Positions 1-11,041 of a stretch of DNA of 64,000 nucleotides are shown here, one piece after another. Where the stretch lies: NCBI GenBank assembly GCA_963662155.1, contig OY759267.1, positions 32,778,976 to 32,842,975 on the forward strand, read 5' to 3'. The stretch comes from Lamellibrachia columna (lineage: Eukaryota; Annelida; Polychaeta; Sabellida; Siboglinidae). The notes beneath the pieces are model-generated. The model worked only from the letters and a program-made list of their open reading frames with translations, did not search any database and had not been told where the DNA came from. Within the stretch, counting starts at the first letter, position 1. Every line of letters begins with the position of its first letter. The position numbers and the translations under genes were made by a program.

Positions 1-233
1 GATTTGCTCTCAGCATCTGGGATTTCGATGAGTCCACCTGGTGTAACTTTGGCGACTCTTGTGAATTCGGCTTGCGTGAGTCTTGGCATCCACATGCTTG
101 GTGTGGAATTGTCTGCTACGTCTTTCTTGGACGTGTGCACAGTGTGCCCTTTCTGAAAGCCACATCTCCTCACATTTTTGGCTATTCGGAACTTCACTTT
201 TCTTCTCCATGCTGATATCTGTATCAGAGTCAA
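1..233 (-). pseudogene. Mutator-like transposase fragment, N-terminal part (copy A)
   Basis: The minus strand matches the N-terminal half of the open frame at 9167-9568: a basic WRRKV region, an F-x-K-G-H motif, then a short MWMPRLT motif. This arrangement belongs to the large Mutator-like transposase family of invertebrates (Pfam Mutator-like transposase, recalled from memory). The window edge cuts the rest. It is a transposon relic within the tandem unit, not a host gene. Confidence 0.65.
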
Positions 234-510
234 ACACTTTTACTATGTTTTGAATGTTTAAATGTTTTTCTTCGATTTGGTATAACTTTCGTGCCGGTTT
301 GTGAGATGTCGGAAATTAATTAGGGCACGGACCACAGTCAGAATCCATCCACCATTACATACATAAAGAATCCCAAGGAAAAAATTAATTGTGCAGATAG
401 GGTTTATTTGTGAGAGCAGAAATTGTGTGGATGAGGGAGTGGAAGTGATGTTCTTGTGCACAGTAGCATATAAGCTTTGAAATGATGCCATTTGTCAGTA
501 GGTATGCCAG

Positions 511-625
511 TTGCGTAAGGACACAGTGGCTGTTAGGCAGGATGTACTCATATTTGGGAAACCGGAGAATTTCATGGCAGAAATGCAGGGGCCTCATGCT
601 TTGAAGCAATTTATGCGAAAAGGAG
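511..625 (+). CDS. Candidate coding exon 1 of unrecognised gene (copy A)
   Basis: A frame with protein-like composition (LRKDTVAVRQDVLIFGKPEN, continuing FMAEMQGPHALKQFMRKG) is bounded by an acceptor-like TATGCCAG and a donor GGAG|GTATGT. The exon is 115 nt and leaves one base over. The candidate exon at 1604 starts with exactly two bases before an open frame, so the two join in phase. I do not recognise the protein. Identical splice sites and frame are kept in copy B. No start or stop exon is assigned with confidence, and it could be part of an old transposon. Confidence 0.35.
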
Positions 626-795
626 GTATGTCATTTTCACGAATTTCACACACCAGGTGTCTTAGTGGGTCTGTAATTTTCTGTGAATTTAAAAAAAAAT
701 TGTAGGATAAATTTTCAATGTAGACGCAAGAACGTTATAATGGTCGTCTATGGGAAAAGTGACCGTGGTCCGTGCCAATGTCCGACAACTCTGAA

Positions 796-1204
796 GGGGT
801 AAGACCACTATAGACCTTCCAGTTTATTGTTTCACACGAAAATATAGTGTATTAAATTGTGATATTTGAATTTAAATAATCTGTATGATGTGACATCAGT
901 GCAATTGAACAGGCATGTTCACAAGTTTGTTTGTAGAAGCTATTGGCTTTGAAAAGGTGCATTTTTTAGAGTGTAACAGGCGGAGGGATTCATTTGAATT
1001 TTTCTTCTGTGCACCACGTGGGCGCATGAATGCATGGCTATGTTTGTTAAAATTGATGGGCATCGCACGTCGGGGCGTTTTAATAGAGCTGGAGGTATGC
1101 GGTTTTGACAAAACTTGGTCAGCATTTCAATGAGATGATGGCAGTTGCTGTAAAAAATAAGAATTTTTGATGGTTATGTTTTCTTATCAAACAAAACGTT
1201 AAGT
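796..1204 (+). mobile_element. MITE family M1, copy 1 (in tandem copy A)
   Basis: Starts with GGGGTAAGACCAC, resembling the terminal inverted repeat of the complete copy at 47607-48075, and follows that copy's reverse complement throughout. The right terminal repeat is missing: the match stops near AACGTTAAG at 1204. A 72-codon frame on the plus strand (915-1133) contains MGIARRGVLIELEV, which is also open in the copy near 47.8 kb. That could be a relic of coding sequence or chance. Confidence 0.75.
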
Positions 1205-1603
1205 TTCAGGCACGACTTTTCACACTTATACTGCATACACACAATACCTGTGGTGGGAAAAGCGCGTGTCACCTTCTCGTGGTTCCTACTGTGGATCACG
1301 ACAGCAAACTTTGCTGTCGTGTGAACTAAGAACAGCGCACACTGGTACTATCTTGTAAACTGTGGATATTGTGTTTGTTTGTTTTATACTGAATGGCTTG
1401 GTGCTTGGTGAAGTCATATCGGTTGCTGACTCGAGACAGTAGGTGCACGGTTTTGTGTCCAAAGGGAAATGTGGTTGATACCAACTAAATATTCGACAGT
1501 CACATAATTCACACAGCTTGACGTCTAAAATGATGGTAATATCGAGCCTGATTGTTATGAAAGAAACACATATTTGGCTCGGTTGCATTATTGACAGTTG
1601 CAG

Positions 1604-1707
1604 TCCGACCCATGTTTGCTGCTGTGACCGACTGTGCAGCAGGAACATCGTCATGTGTTCGGGATGGTCTACAACAACCTCCTTTGCTGTCTCTGGTATT
1701 TCAAGAG
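1604..1707 (+). CDS. Candidate coding exon 2 of unrecognised gene (copy A)
   Basis: Acceptor GACAGTTGCAG, donor CAAGAG|GTAACT. Read in the phase left by the 511-625 exon it gives RPMFAAVTDCAAGTSSCVRD then GLQQPPLLSLVFQE and ends on a codon boundary. Possible continuations in phase zero are the acceptor after CTTTTTCCAG near 1811, which gives a short tail and stop, or the CTTGTGCAG near 2006, which opens a 73-codon frame. The family is unrecognised. Support is splice consensus, phase agreement and conservation in copy B, all of which fit a real gene but do not prove one. Confidence 0.33.
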
Positions 1708-3717
1708 GTAACTCTGACAGCCTAAACGACGTTGGTTAGTGCAATAAGGTAATGAACATAACAATTTACATGCTTTCTGATATGCTGTCATTGATATCTC
1801 ACTTTTTCCAGTGGGATAGTAGTTTTGTATGTTAATATGCTGAATCAAACCATAAGAATGTAGAATATTATATTACATAACATAATAGCTATCACACGAT
1901 CATGGGACCACTATCTGAATAAATTAATTAACATGGACAGTACATGTTCTCGCAATTTTAATTCCACATATCCAAATTTGCTTCTTTCATAATTGTATAC
2001 CTTGTGCAGATGTATATTGGGATATTAGAGCCGTTTTTGCAAATACCTGTCTTAAGAATTTACTTTGTTGTGTTTGACGTGTTATGTCATAAACTGTTGA
2101 AGAATAACAGCAGATTATTTGGTAACAACTTTTTGTTTGCGTCACTCATTATAATGGGAGTTTTTAGTTTTAGAAAATGTGATAGCTTTAATATATGCAA
2201 TTCACAAGATAATCCATTTGTATGATGCCAACAGTGTACATTGCTGACAATCCTCACTAATTGCTTTTGTAACAAATAAATGCAGTCAATATTTGTTTTG
2301 TAGGTGTTTCCCCACACTTCACAACAACATGAAACACAAATCAGGTACTGTGAATAGTATATTGTTTTAAGTGAGCATTTTTGTGTAGTAAATATTTTGC
2401 ACTAGTATGCATAATTGCAATACTTTTCAAAGTTTCAAAGCTATCATCCTATTAAAACAACTAGAAATTTACTTACATATGTCATTTCAATATCATTGAT
2501 TTTTACATTAGTGCTGGCTTTTCGTAGTTACTAAATAGCATGACATTAATTTCCTACACATTATGTGATAATTGATTAACTACAAACCACATAACCAATT
2601 AACCAAGTTGTTTGCCTGTCTTTGCTGAGTTCAACCGGGTCATTTGCTGAGCAAAAAAAATATTGGTGTCATCAGCAAAAAAATTAAATTTAACAGTTAT
2701 GAACTACATGTATGTAAAGCACCTTGATTGATCAGGCCCTGTATATCTACTTTATTATTATCATATGTAAGCATCACTTCTATCCAGCTACACTGTCTCA
2801 AACGACAGTGAGCACGAACATGAATGCAGAGTAATCACGGTTACACACAATCTTTACATTGCACATGATGCAACAGAGAGTTGTTCTGGAAGGGGTACAA
2901 AGGCTAGGATCCCTTTCCGACAATTGTCTAGATATCAGTCGCACACCCTTAACGAACCCCCTTAACCCTCCTTTCATGATTCTAAAATGGATTGCAACAC
3001 TCAGGATTAGGCACAGATGTTTTCTTTGGAGCCATCACCAGAGCCAGACTAACACCTAAGCCCAGGGTTTTATATACTATCAACCCTGTGGGATTGTAAA
3101 TCCTATTGTAATGCACACAGCTGAGCATCAGTCCCCTGTCAGATCCATTGGGCTGATATGATACCTGTTACCAGATCCTTGGGCCCTGTGCTGTGTATTA
3201 CCCCTGACACTTCCACTGTCACAAAGATAAACAGAATGCCTCCAAGTGGGCTGTAATGTGAAACCCTCCCAGGCTGGCTGCAATATGATGCCAGCTAGTC
3301 TGATAAGAATGGTAACCTGTTAGCAAAATTGTAAAATTGCCACCATCCTAACTTCAAGTTGTTGTATCTCGAGAACTTACAATGGACCCATTCTAATTCT
3401 TTAATGGAACTTGTTGATGCAATGACCTTACTAATGGTCAAATTTGATTAAAATCAGAGTTTACTCATTTTGGGTCTATCAGGTCAAAAGTGAAGGCCAG
3501 TGACCTAAGTGACACTTGTAAAAACTTTTTTAACTGCCACATGAGTTTCTACTGTCAACAGTTGGAGACGAGTATCATTTCTGATCTGCTCCTCAAAAAA
3601 AAACAATGTATGGTACAAGATGAAATTGGTGTCTTAATTAGAGGAGAGGGGATAGCGGCTGTTTCTTTTAGTGTCACACATCAAATTATTTCGAAAAGAA
3701 ATATGTTTAATCACAGG
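1708..3717. other. No recognised gene (copy A interior)
   Basis: Apart from two possible acceptors near 1811 and 2006 there is nothing I can assign. The sequence is AT-rich with short frames only. 2859-3059 is a 66-codon frame without recognisable motifs. The matching copy B stretch is 11042-13030. Confidence 0.5.
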
Positions 3718-4150
3718 TCATAAGGGTGCTGATCTCGAGAGCATGATCACAGGTCATAAGGGTGCTGACTTCGTGGGCATGATTATAGGTCATAAAGGTG
3801 CTGACTTTGAGGGCATCACAAATCATAAGGTTGCTGACCTTGACGGCATTATCACAGGTCATAAGGGTGTTGACCTCGAGGGCATGATCATGGGTCATAA
3901 GGTTGCTGACCTTGAGGGCATTATCACAGGTCATAACGGTGCTGACCTCGAGGGCATGATCACGGGTCATAAGGGTGCTGACTTTGAGGGCATGATCACA
4001 AGTCATAAAGGTGTTGACTTTGGGGGCATGATCACAGTTCATAAGGCTGCTGACTGATTACTTTTCATAAGAGTGCTGACTATGTTCAAAGTTCAGAATG
4101 GTGCTGACTTTGATCACAGTTCAGAAGGGTGCTGATTTTGATCACAGTTC
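3718..4150. repeat. 36-bp minisatellite, in-frame 12-residue repeat (copy A)
   Basis: About eleven imperfect copies of a 36-base unit built on GGTCATAAGGGTGCTGAC and GAGGGCATGATCACA. The plus strand reads as an open frame of a 12-residue repeat, ITGHKGADLEGM, until a stop at 4055. The minus strand is open too (TCDHALEVSTLM). Units differ mainly by single substitutions, and the array decays toward 4150. No start signal or domain suggests it is translated. Confidence 0.9.
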
Positions 4151-4535
4151 GGAATATGAGGATTGTTGGTTACAGCACGAATGATGATGACAGATGTAAT
4201 TCAAGTTTATGTTGAGGGAACTCAAATTAAGTAACGTAATAACATAATAATGCTTAAAGAACATTGTATCAGAACCGACCAGATCAATTAACACCACCAC
4301 ATATTCACGAAAAGAGTACATACACGATTTGCTTCTACCATACTGTCAAATTATCATTTATAATATTAATAAAAGATTATGAGGCACTGAGAAAATTTTC
4401 ATCTGAATAGTAATACAGTACCGTATCTAAAACTATGGAAGTGCAGTTGCTTCAAAGATAACTTTAGAGTACTTGAACATGCTTCAATTTTATTTTAGTG
4501 TTGTTTATGCATATACTTAATTTTTATTAATTAAA

Positions 4536-5030
4536 TTAACTTAAATTTTTCCATCCCATGAGCACCGAACTTTTTATTTTCAAGCTGTTCCTAGGAATAT
4601 GGTAAACAATACAATGCATATGTAGAGTGACCCTTTTAGTTTCATACCCTTTTCTCCTTCCTTTAAGGGTTTTATATAACATGAATATACTAGCTGATTC
4701 AACAGCACCTACATTGCTGTATTCAAGGTTGATAGCTGCATACAATTCTTGACATTTCTCCCAAAATTCAACAACTCTATTTTGAGTTGGGATGTAATGC
4801 ATCCCTTATGGATGAATATATGCTAGGAGCTAAGGAACTAAACATGGTTGAAAGGGTAAGTCTTCAGATGTTTCCTACTGACCTAACACTAACAGAGTGA
4901 ATTCCAAAGAGTTGGTGCAACAACCGAGAAATCCCTGGTTACAATCTTTGTTTAAACTCTTGGAACAAAAAGTAGGTCAGAACTTGATTATTGAAGCTTT
5001 CTGGGCTTTCTTACAACAGTGGGCAATAAA
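4536..5030 (-). mobile_element. Non-LTR retrotransposon 3' end remnant (copy A)
   Basis: On the minus strand, 4940-4897 reads RDFSVVAPTLWNSL, the signature found near the C-terminus of L2/jockey-type reverse transcriptases. Stops and frame changes follow. Just downstream, 4802-4536 is an 88-codon open frame (starts MHYIPTQNRVVEFWEKC) with protein-like composition that I do not recognise. It may be another transposon or host piece. Confidence 0.5.
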
Positions 5031-5572
5031 TGTAAATATGGATTGTGATTTGTTTAGGGACACAGGAAGCTGATTGTTCAATATTCATAAGATGCAAACA
5101 TGTACACTCTCATGACTGAAATGATTAAATAGCATAGAAATTTTAACAATTTATATTTAATACCACTTAAAAGTCTCACTTCAATTGTTCAATCATTGCA
5201 TGTTAGGAATATTCATTGCATATCAAGAATATTCATTAGTGTGATTTTGGTGCCCGTAAATTAGCCACCACCAAATTCATGGTCTGGGTGGTTCACATTA
5301 ATAGGGTCATCTCGTGGGTGGATAAATGGTTATTTAGGGTCTCGTGTTAAAAACATATGAGTAGGTCTTAGTAGTGTATTTACTTACCTAGTTGGTGCAC
5401 TAGGCCACCATCTCAGTTGAAATAGGGCTTTGTATTACACTCTATATGGTTACCTTGCAATCTATTCTATAATTTGTTATTTCGTAGATATTGTAAATAT
5501 TGAATCGGATGCAATCAAGCCAGTTTCTGATTACTTCTGTTGTAACAGTTGCATTGAAACTGATGATCGGCT

Positions 5573-5920
5573 AAACTTTAGCCCACATTGAAATCACACG
5601 TACATTTACAGCAGAACACTGAATTCACACCAACTGATGTGTACCTTTGTTTTTTTTTTATAAAAGTGCTGAGAAAATTGTTGTAACCGGAATGATTACG
5701 TGTCCTCGATAGAACAACATGCATGTGTCGTTACAATTACGATACCAGAATAATTGCGACATAGAAACTGCGCTTCTAAGTGACGATTTCTACGTCATTG
5801 ATGGCGTTGACATGTGTGAATGAGTGGAGCTGCTGAAGATTATCTGATGCAAACAGGACAACAATGCCTGTCGTGGTTCGTTGCCAACTCTTCCAGCACA
5901 GACAAAAGACCACGTTGCTT
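5573..5920. repeat. Interspersed repeat R2 (copy A)
   Basis: The reverse complement of this stretch recurs at 27660-27990, outside the tandem array, with moderate divergence. Shared landmarks include CTCGATAGAACAACATGCAT and CAGCAGAACACTGAATTCAC. No terminal repeats or coding domain are clear. Recurrence outside the duplicated array marks it as a dispersed element. Confidence 0.7.
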
Positions 5921-6653
5921 AATTGCTGTTTACGAGCCAGCATGCGGGCAGTTCTTGCATTTAGCATGTGTTACATAACAATCGATGCGAAGTGGTCTGT
6001 TTCAACACACATGGTTTGTCCATAGCACACACTACGTGCTTCACGTGGACTTCTCTGTAACAGCTGATTTCAGCTAAATCGGTTGAAGTGCGTTGCGTTG
6101 ACAGCCAGTCAGACGAAATAGGTGAAAAAGAGGTGATACGAAACAGCTACTACGAAAACAAACGGTGCATCATAAACAGCGACTTTATGACCTAACAGAA
6201 TGCGGAATACCACCGAAGAAGTGTCACTGATTTGAACACAATTTCTGCCTCGATTCTCTAGGTTTGTGAATAAACGTTATTTGGCTTTGTAGATCAATAA
6301 TATATATTCTGTGGAATACACATATTTGATATAGTATTAATGTTGATACATATGCCGTTTCTGCTCGGATTCTACAAACAATTGGCCATTCATATGGAGT
6401 TATGATTTATGTATTGGGACACGTTAATTACTAATGACAACTATATTTCTCTTCTTCTGATGCAACTCATGATTATGTATTAACCGCTTCCAAAATGTGA
6501 CCGCACTGGAGAGTTCTAGTGATGTAGCCCTAGTACGAGTCTATATTAGGTAGAATGTCGGATTTGCGTACTTTAGCAGGTTCATGTAGGCCCTATGTTG
6601 AATGGATGTATTATTTGTTCTTCAATTGGATGGAGACGACACACTTTCTAAGC

Positions 6654-7062
6654 ATTTGACTGATTGTTGGCTAACGTAACTGTTGTGCGCATTTGTTGCA
6701 CAAAGTAACGGCGATGGGAATGATTATATTTATAGATATTAAACAGATAATACCATTTAATACAACTGTTCGATGATACTGTAGACAAAATAATAAACTT
6801 TTTCCACGTGTAGTGTTTTGCATTCCCAAGGTGTTGTGCTGGCTACGACGGGGACTGTTGTTTTTTACACTTTCTAAGAATTTTGACTGACTATTGGCTA
6901 ACGTAACTGTTACGCGCATTTGTTTCACAAAGTAACGGCGATGTGAATGAATAGATTCATAGATAATAAACAGATACTGCCATTTAATACAACTGTTCGA
7001 TGATACTGTTGGCAAAATAATAAACGTTTTCCACTTGTCTTATGTTGCATTCCCAAGGTACA
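6654..7062. repeat. Local direct duplication, about 225-bp unit
   Basis: 6660-6840 and 6885-7062 share GGCTAACGTAACTGTT, AAGTAACGGCGATG and TTTAATACAACTGTTCGATG in the same order, each ending in GCATTCCCAAGGT. Divergence is moderate. It lies in the spacer of the tandem array. Confidence 0.8.
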
Positions 7063-7974
7063 GGTTATTGATGACAGTTAACGGGCCGACGTTGTTGTAG
7101 GCGCCATCTTAGAGTGAGCACTTCCGGCGCATGCGCATAATTTCCACCACTGAATCTGCATAATTAAATATCAATAACATAGACTAGTAATATTACTGAT
7201 GCATGTTATACATTTTGCTGTATTACAACTCGAACTAAGTCATATAAGAAACATTATAATGAATAAATTGTTTATTTAAATGTTGTTATAACAGAAAAAC
7301 GTAAAGTGAACATGTTTCAAGAGTTCACACCACAAATTCGGCCGGATGGGTTTACCAACTATATAAACGGGTAGACGTGTTGTCATAAGAGGTTGCTAGC
7401 TCAACACATAGGGGTTGTCAGTAGTTTGGGTGGAGGACTACATCATGGTCTGGGGGCCGACAAACCTCTCCCCTGAGAGCTGCTCGATACGCAACTATAA
7501 GAGATTCGGTGACTGTGGATTGGTCTCTCCACCGACCGATAGGAGGTGCAACCAAATAGCTGATAATGGCTAAGTGTCACTCACGTCATTGGTCTCTTAT
7601 TTTTTAAACAAAAGAATATCGATCGTTATATATTCAGATTCGGTTTATTATTCTCGATTCGCATTAGTTGATCAATCGGCATCAGTTTTATTGTCATCGT
7701 ACCAAATGTCTGCCAATCCTTAATCAATTACATGTAAATTATTACGTTGATTTCCTTCCTTGCATTTTAGTAACTCGATGCTTTCATTATATCACTCTAC
7801 GTCACTTCCAAAACAAAAAGGCTATATAATGTTAGTGTTTTATGGCACTCCATAGAGCACTATGTGATGATGGCGCTATGTAGATATCATATTTTATTAT
7901 TATTTTGGTGGTGACGTTCTCGAAACACCAGTGCCAGCAGCATATTAATATTTTACGAAAACTCCCAATTTGTT
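7063..7974. other. No recognised gene in array spacer
   Basis: AT-rich single-copy sequence. I see no domain, terminal repeat or tandem repeat. Confidence 0.5.
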
Positions 7975-8110
7975 GGAGGTATGTGATTTTGACGAAACTT
8001 AACTTGTTCACACATTGGCAGCACAGTAGCAGTGAATGTCATGAAGTTGTAGGATTTTTGATGGTCAAGTTTTCTACTAATCATGCAAAACGTTAACGTG
8101 ACCACCAAGG
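7975..8110 (+). mobile_element. MITE family M1, 3' half fragment
   Basis: GGAGGTATGTGATTTTGACG through AACGTTAACGTGACCACC parallels the second half of family M1 but is clearly more diverged than the copies at 1 and 10 kb. No terminal repeat is visible. Confidence 0.6.
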
Positions 8111-8300
8111 GAAAATCTGCAGTTGTTCTGTTACTACAATTTAATAATAGGACAAAACTGCTGGCCTCGACAATTTGAGAATGTGCCATGTTTTTAATTA
8201 ATCCGCCGCCAAATCATGTGTGACATAGTTTTAGTTGAGATACTTAGTCGTTTAACTATGCGTTGTGAGGCTGATGTGTTGTGTTTCGTGCTTCTAACAG

Positions 8301-8360
8301 GGCACTGGCGGTAAAGATGGCTCTCCTGGCGGACAATTCAGAAGAACGGCAATTTATCCG
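8301..8360 (+). CDS. Possible first coding exon (start codon at 8317) upstream of copy B
   Basis: Acceptor CTTCTAACAG and donor TATCCG|GTAGGT enclose 60 bases. An ATG at 8317 in AAGATGG context opens MALLADNSEERQFI and leaves two bases. The surrounding 100 bases contain several CpGs, unlike the AT-rich flanks, as expected near a promoter or first exon. The upstream equivalent for copy A would lie outside the window. This is inference from composition and splice sites only; no homologue is recognised. Confidence 0.25.
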
Positions 8361-8645
8361 GTAGGTGGACGCGCGAGGTTAGGCGAAGACGCGTAAAGAA
8401 AGTTATTGCTCAATTTTGTTATTGTTACTGCGAAATTCGTATTTTTAGTTGTTTCGACATATGGACTGTTAGAAAACGAATATGGAGTTCCTACGGAAGT
8501 GCAGTATGCGCTTATTATTCTGCTCAAATTCGATATCGCCATATTATCGCCCCCATTTTCATACTGGATAGTCGCAAATAGTCGCATGAACACCTTACCC
8601 TGAATCACTGGCACTGCCATCAAGACTAGCGATGTCCGACAACTC

Positions 8646-8715
8646 TAAAGGGGTAAGACCACTATAGACCTTACAGTTTATTGTTCCAAACGAAAATATA
8701 GTGTATTAAATTGGC
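8646..8715 (+). mobile_element. MITE family M1, 5' end fragment
   Basis: Begins GACAACTCTAAAGGGGTAAG and matches 784-858 closely, including flanking bases left of the terminal repeat. It is cut off where the Mutator-like fragment begins. The shared flank suggests this piece is part of a larger duplicated block. Confidence 0.65.
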
Positions 8716-9568
8716 CACTCTTCCTCCTTTAGTCTTTACTAATCGGAGCTTTGCTTGTCTAAAATTTTCGCAGTAGAGATTCCCCCGCTCCATAATTCAG
8801 CCTGTCAGTGGCTGCACAATTTATTCTGTATGTATAGAGCCACAATATCCTGGCAGCGACTTTGTTGTTCTACTACGACCCCTATTGTTTGTGATGCATT
8901 TTGCCCAGTATGATAAGACCCAGTGATTCTCGCTTAGCTATATCTGCTGTCCATGGATATGGTTACTGGAGCATCTTCAGGTAATCCTCGTAGCGTATTA
9001 ATTGTCTTCATGTGGTCACGCCTTTTCGCCAAGTCTGCCAAAGTCATAGTTGCTGTCGCATTGTCAACTTTGTTTGCAGTCCGTTGCATGCTACTTCGGT
9101 ACGGTGGTGGTACATCTAAGCTAGCAATTATCACACATGCACTGTAAATCTAGGAACAGCACACAATTAACTGTCAATAAGGGACGCATGCTCTGCAATG
9201 CACTCGTTATACATCTGTGTTGTTTTGTCTCTATGCATAATACGCATTTCTAATTGTGAGTCATCTTTCTTCAGGTATGTCGTTGTCAAGTCATCAGCAA
9301 CACGTTTCTTCGGTCTCATGAGTTTGGCGCCATCCGATTTGCTCTCAGCATCTGGGATTTCGATGAGTCCACCTGGTGTAACTTTGGCGACTCTTGTGAA
9401 TTCGGCTTGCGTGAGTCTTGGCATCCACATGCTTGGTGTGGAATTGTCTGCTACGTCTTTCTTGGACGTGTGCACAGTGTGCCCTTTCTGAAAGCCACAT
9501 CTCCTCACATTTTTGGCTATTCGGAACTTCACTTTTCTTCTCCATGCTGATATCTGTATCAGAGTCAA
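8715..9568 (-). pseudogene. Mutator-like transposase fragment (N-terminal part plus DxRY part, middle deleted)
   Basis: A minus-strand frame from 9568 to 9167 gives a 133-residue basic protein with WRRKV, GFQKGH and MWMPRLT motifs. A second frame from 9134 has PPPYRSSMQRTANKV, then TLRGLPEDAPV and a DSRYS motif. It then meets a stop and continues as a related sequence (HTGQNASQTIGVV) to about 8715. In this family those two parts flank a WGLCW/Cys-rich middle, which is missing here but is present at 33044-33219. The fragment is interrupted by stops and an internal deletion, so it is not functional. The family assignment comes from memory of conserved motifs. Confidence 0.72.
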
Positions 9569-9845
9569 ACACTTTTACTATGTTTTGAATGTTTAAATGT
9601 TTTTCTTCGATTTGGTATAACTTTCGTGCCGGTTTGTGAGATGTCGGAAATTAATTAGGGCACGGACCACAGTCAGAATCCATCCACCATTACATACATA
9701 AAGAATCCCAAGGAAAAAATTAATTGTGCAGATAGGGTTTATTTGTGAGAGCAGAAATTGTGTGGATGAGGGAGTGGAAGTGATGTTCTTGTGCACAGTA
9801 GCATATAAGCTTTGAAATGATGCCATTTGTCAGTAGGTATGCCAG

Positions 9846-9960
9846 TTGCGTAAGGACACAGTGGCTGTTAGGCAGGATGTACTCATATTTGGGAAACCGG
9901 AGAATTTCATGGCAGAAATGCAGGGGCCTCATGCTTTGAAGCAATTTATGCGAAAAGGAG
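9846..9960 (+). CDS. Candidate coding exon 1 of unrecognised gene (copy B)
   Basis: Exact paralogue of the 511-625 exon, with the same acceptor, frame and GGAG|GTATGT donor. It lies about 1.5 kb downstream of a possible first exon at 8301-8360. Direct joining of that first exon (two bases left over) would put a stop in frame, so at least one more exon would be needed between them. Confidence 0.34.
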
Positions 9961-10129
9961 GTATGTCATTTTCACGAATTTCACACACCAGGTGTCTTAG
10001 TGGGTCTGTAATTTTCGGTGAATTTAAAAAAAATTGTAGGATAAATTTTCAATGTAGACGCAAGAACGTTATAATGGTCGTCTATGGGAAAAGTGACCGT
10101 GGTCCGTGCCAATGTCCGACAACTCTGAA

Positions 10130-10538
10130 GGGGTAAGACCACTATAGACCTTCCAGTTTATTGTTTCACACGAAAATATAGTGTATTAAATTGTGATATT
10201 TGAATTTAAATAATCTGTATGATGTGACATTAGTGCAATTGAACAGGCATGTTCACAAGTTTGTTTGTAGAAGCTATTGGCTTTGAAAAGGTGCATTTTT
10301 TAGAGTGTAACAGGCGGAGGGATTCATTTGAATTTTTCTTCTGTGCACCACGTGGGCGCATGAATGCATGGCTATGTTTGTTAAAATTGATGGGCATCGC
10401 ACGTCGGGGCGTTTTAATAGAGCTGGAGGTATGCGGTTTTGACAAAACTTGGTCAGCATTTCAATGAGATGATGGCAGTTGCTGTAAAAAATAAGAATTT
10501 TTGATGGTTATGTTTTCTTATCAAACAAAACGTTAAGT
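10130..10538 (+). mobile_element. MITE family M1, copy 2 (in tandem copy B)
   Basis: Duplicate of the 796-1204 copy, carried along by the segmental duplication rather than by independent insertion, since flanks are identical. Confidence 0.75.
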
Positions 10539-10937
10539 TTCAGGCACGACTTTTCACACTTATACTGCATACACACAATACCTGTGGTGGGAAAAGCGCG
10601 TGTCACCTTCTCGTGGTTCCTACTGTGGATCACGACAGCAAACTTTGCTGTCGTGTGAACTAAGAACAGCGCACACTGGTACTATCTTGTAAACTGTGGA
10701 TATTGTGTTTGTTTGTTTTATACTGAATGGCTTGGTGCTTGGTGAAGTCATATCGGTTGCTGACTCGAGACAGTAGGTGCACGGTTTTGTGTCCAAAGGG
10801 AAATGTGGTTGATACCAACTAAATATTCGACAGCCACATAATTCACACAGCTTGACGTCTAAAATGATGGTAATATCGAGCCTGATTGTTATGAAAGAAA
10901 CACATATTTGGCTCGGTTGCATTATTGACAGTTGCAG

Positions 10938-11041
10938 TCCGACCCATGTTTGCTGCTGTGACCGACTGTGCAGCAGGAACATCGTCATGTGTTCGGGATG
11001 GTCTACAACAACCTCCTTTGCTGTCTCTGGTATTTCAAGAG
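10938..11041 (+). CDS. Candidate coding exon 2 of unrecognised gene (copy B)
   Basis: Exact paralogue of 1604-1707, phase-compatible with the 9846-9960 exon. Both splice sites and the open frame are preserved, so the duplication has not visibly damaged this part. Function not recognised. Confidence 0.32.

Larger units (their letters stand above)
1..6489. repeat. 9.3-kb tandem segmental duplication, copy A (5' end outside window)
   Basis: The sequence from base 1 recurs from 9336 in the same order and orientation. The offset is 9335 at first and drifts to about 9313 after 3.6 kb because of small indels, for example near 3325 and 3604. Differences read by eye are scattered single bases, so identity looks close to 99 percent. 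The match stops at 6489, where A continues into sequence absent from B. The window opens inside the repeat, so the true left edge of A is unknown. The spacer between A and B (6490-9335) belongs to the repeating unit if the array continues upstream. Confidence 0.97.

Noticed and set aside
385..609. Minus-strand frames of 74-77 codons at 258-609 and 9593-9944
   Set aside because: They lie opposite the better supported plus-strand exon and have no motifs.
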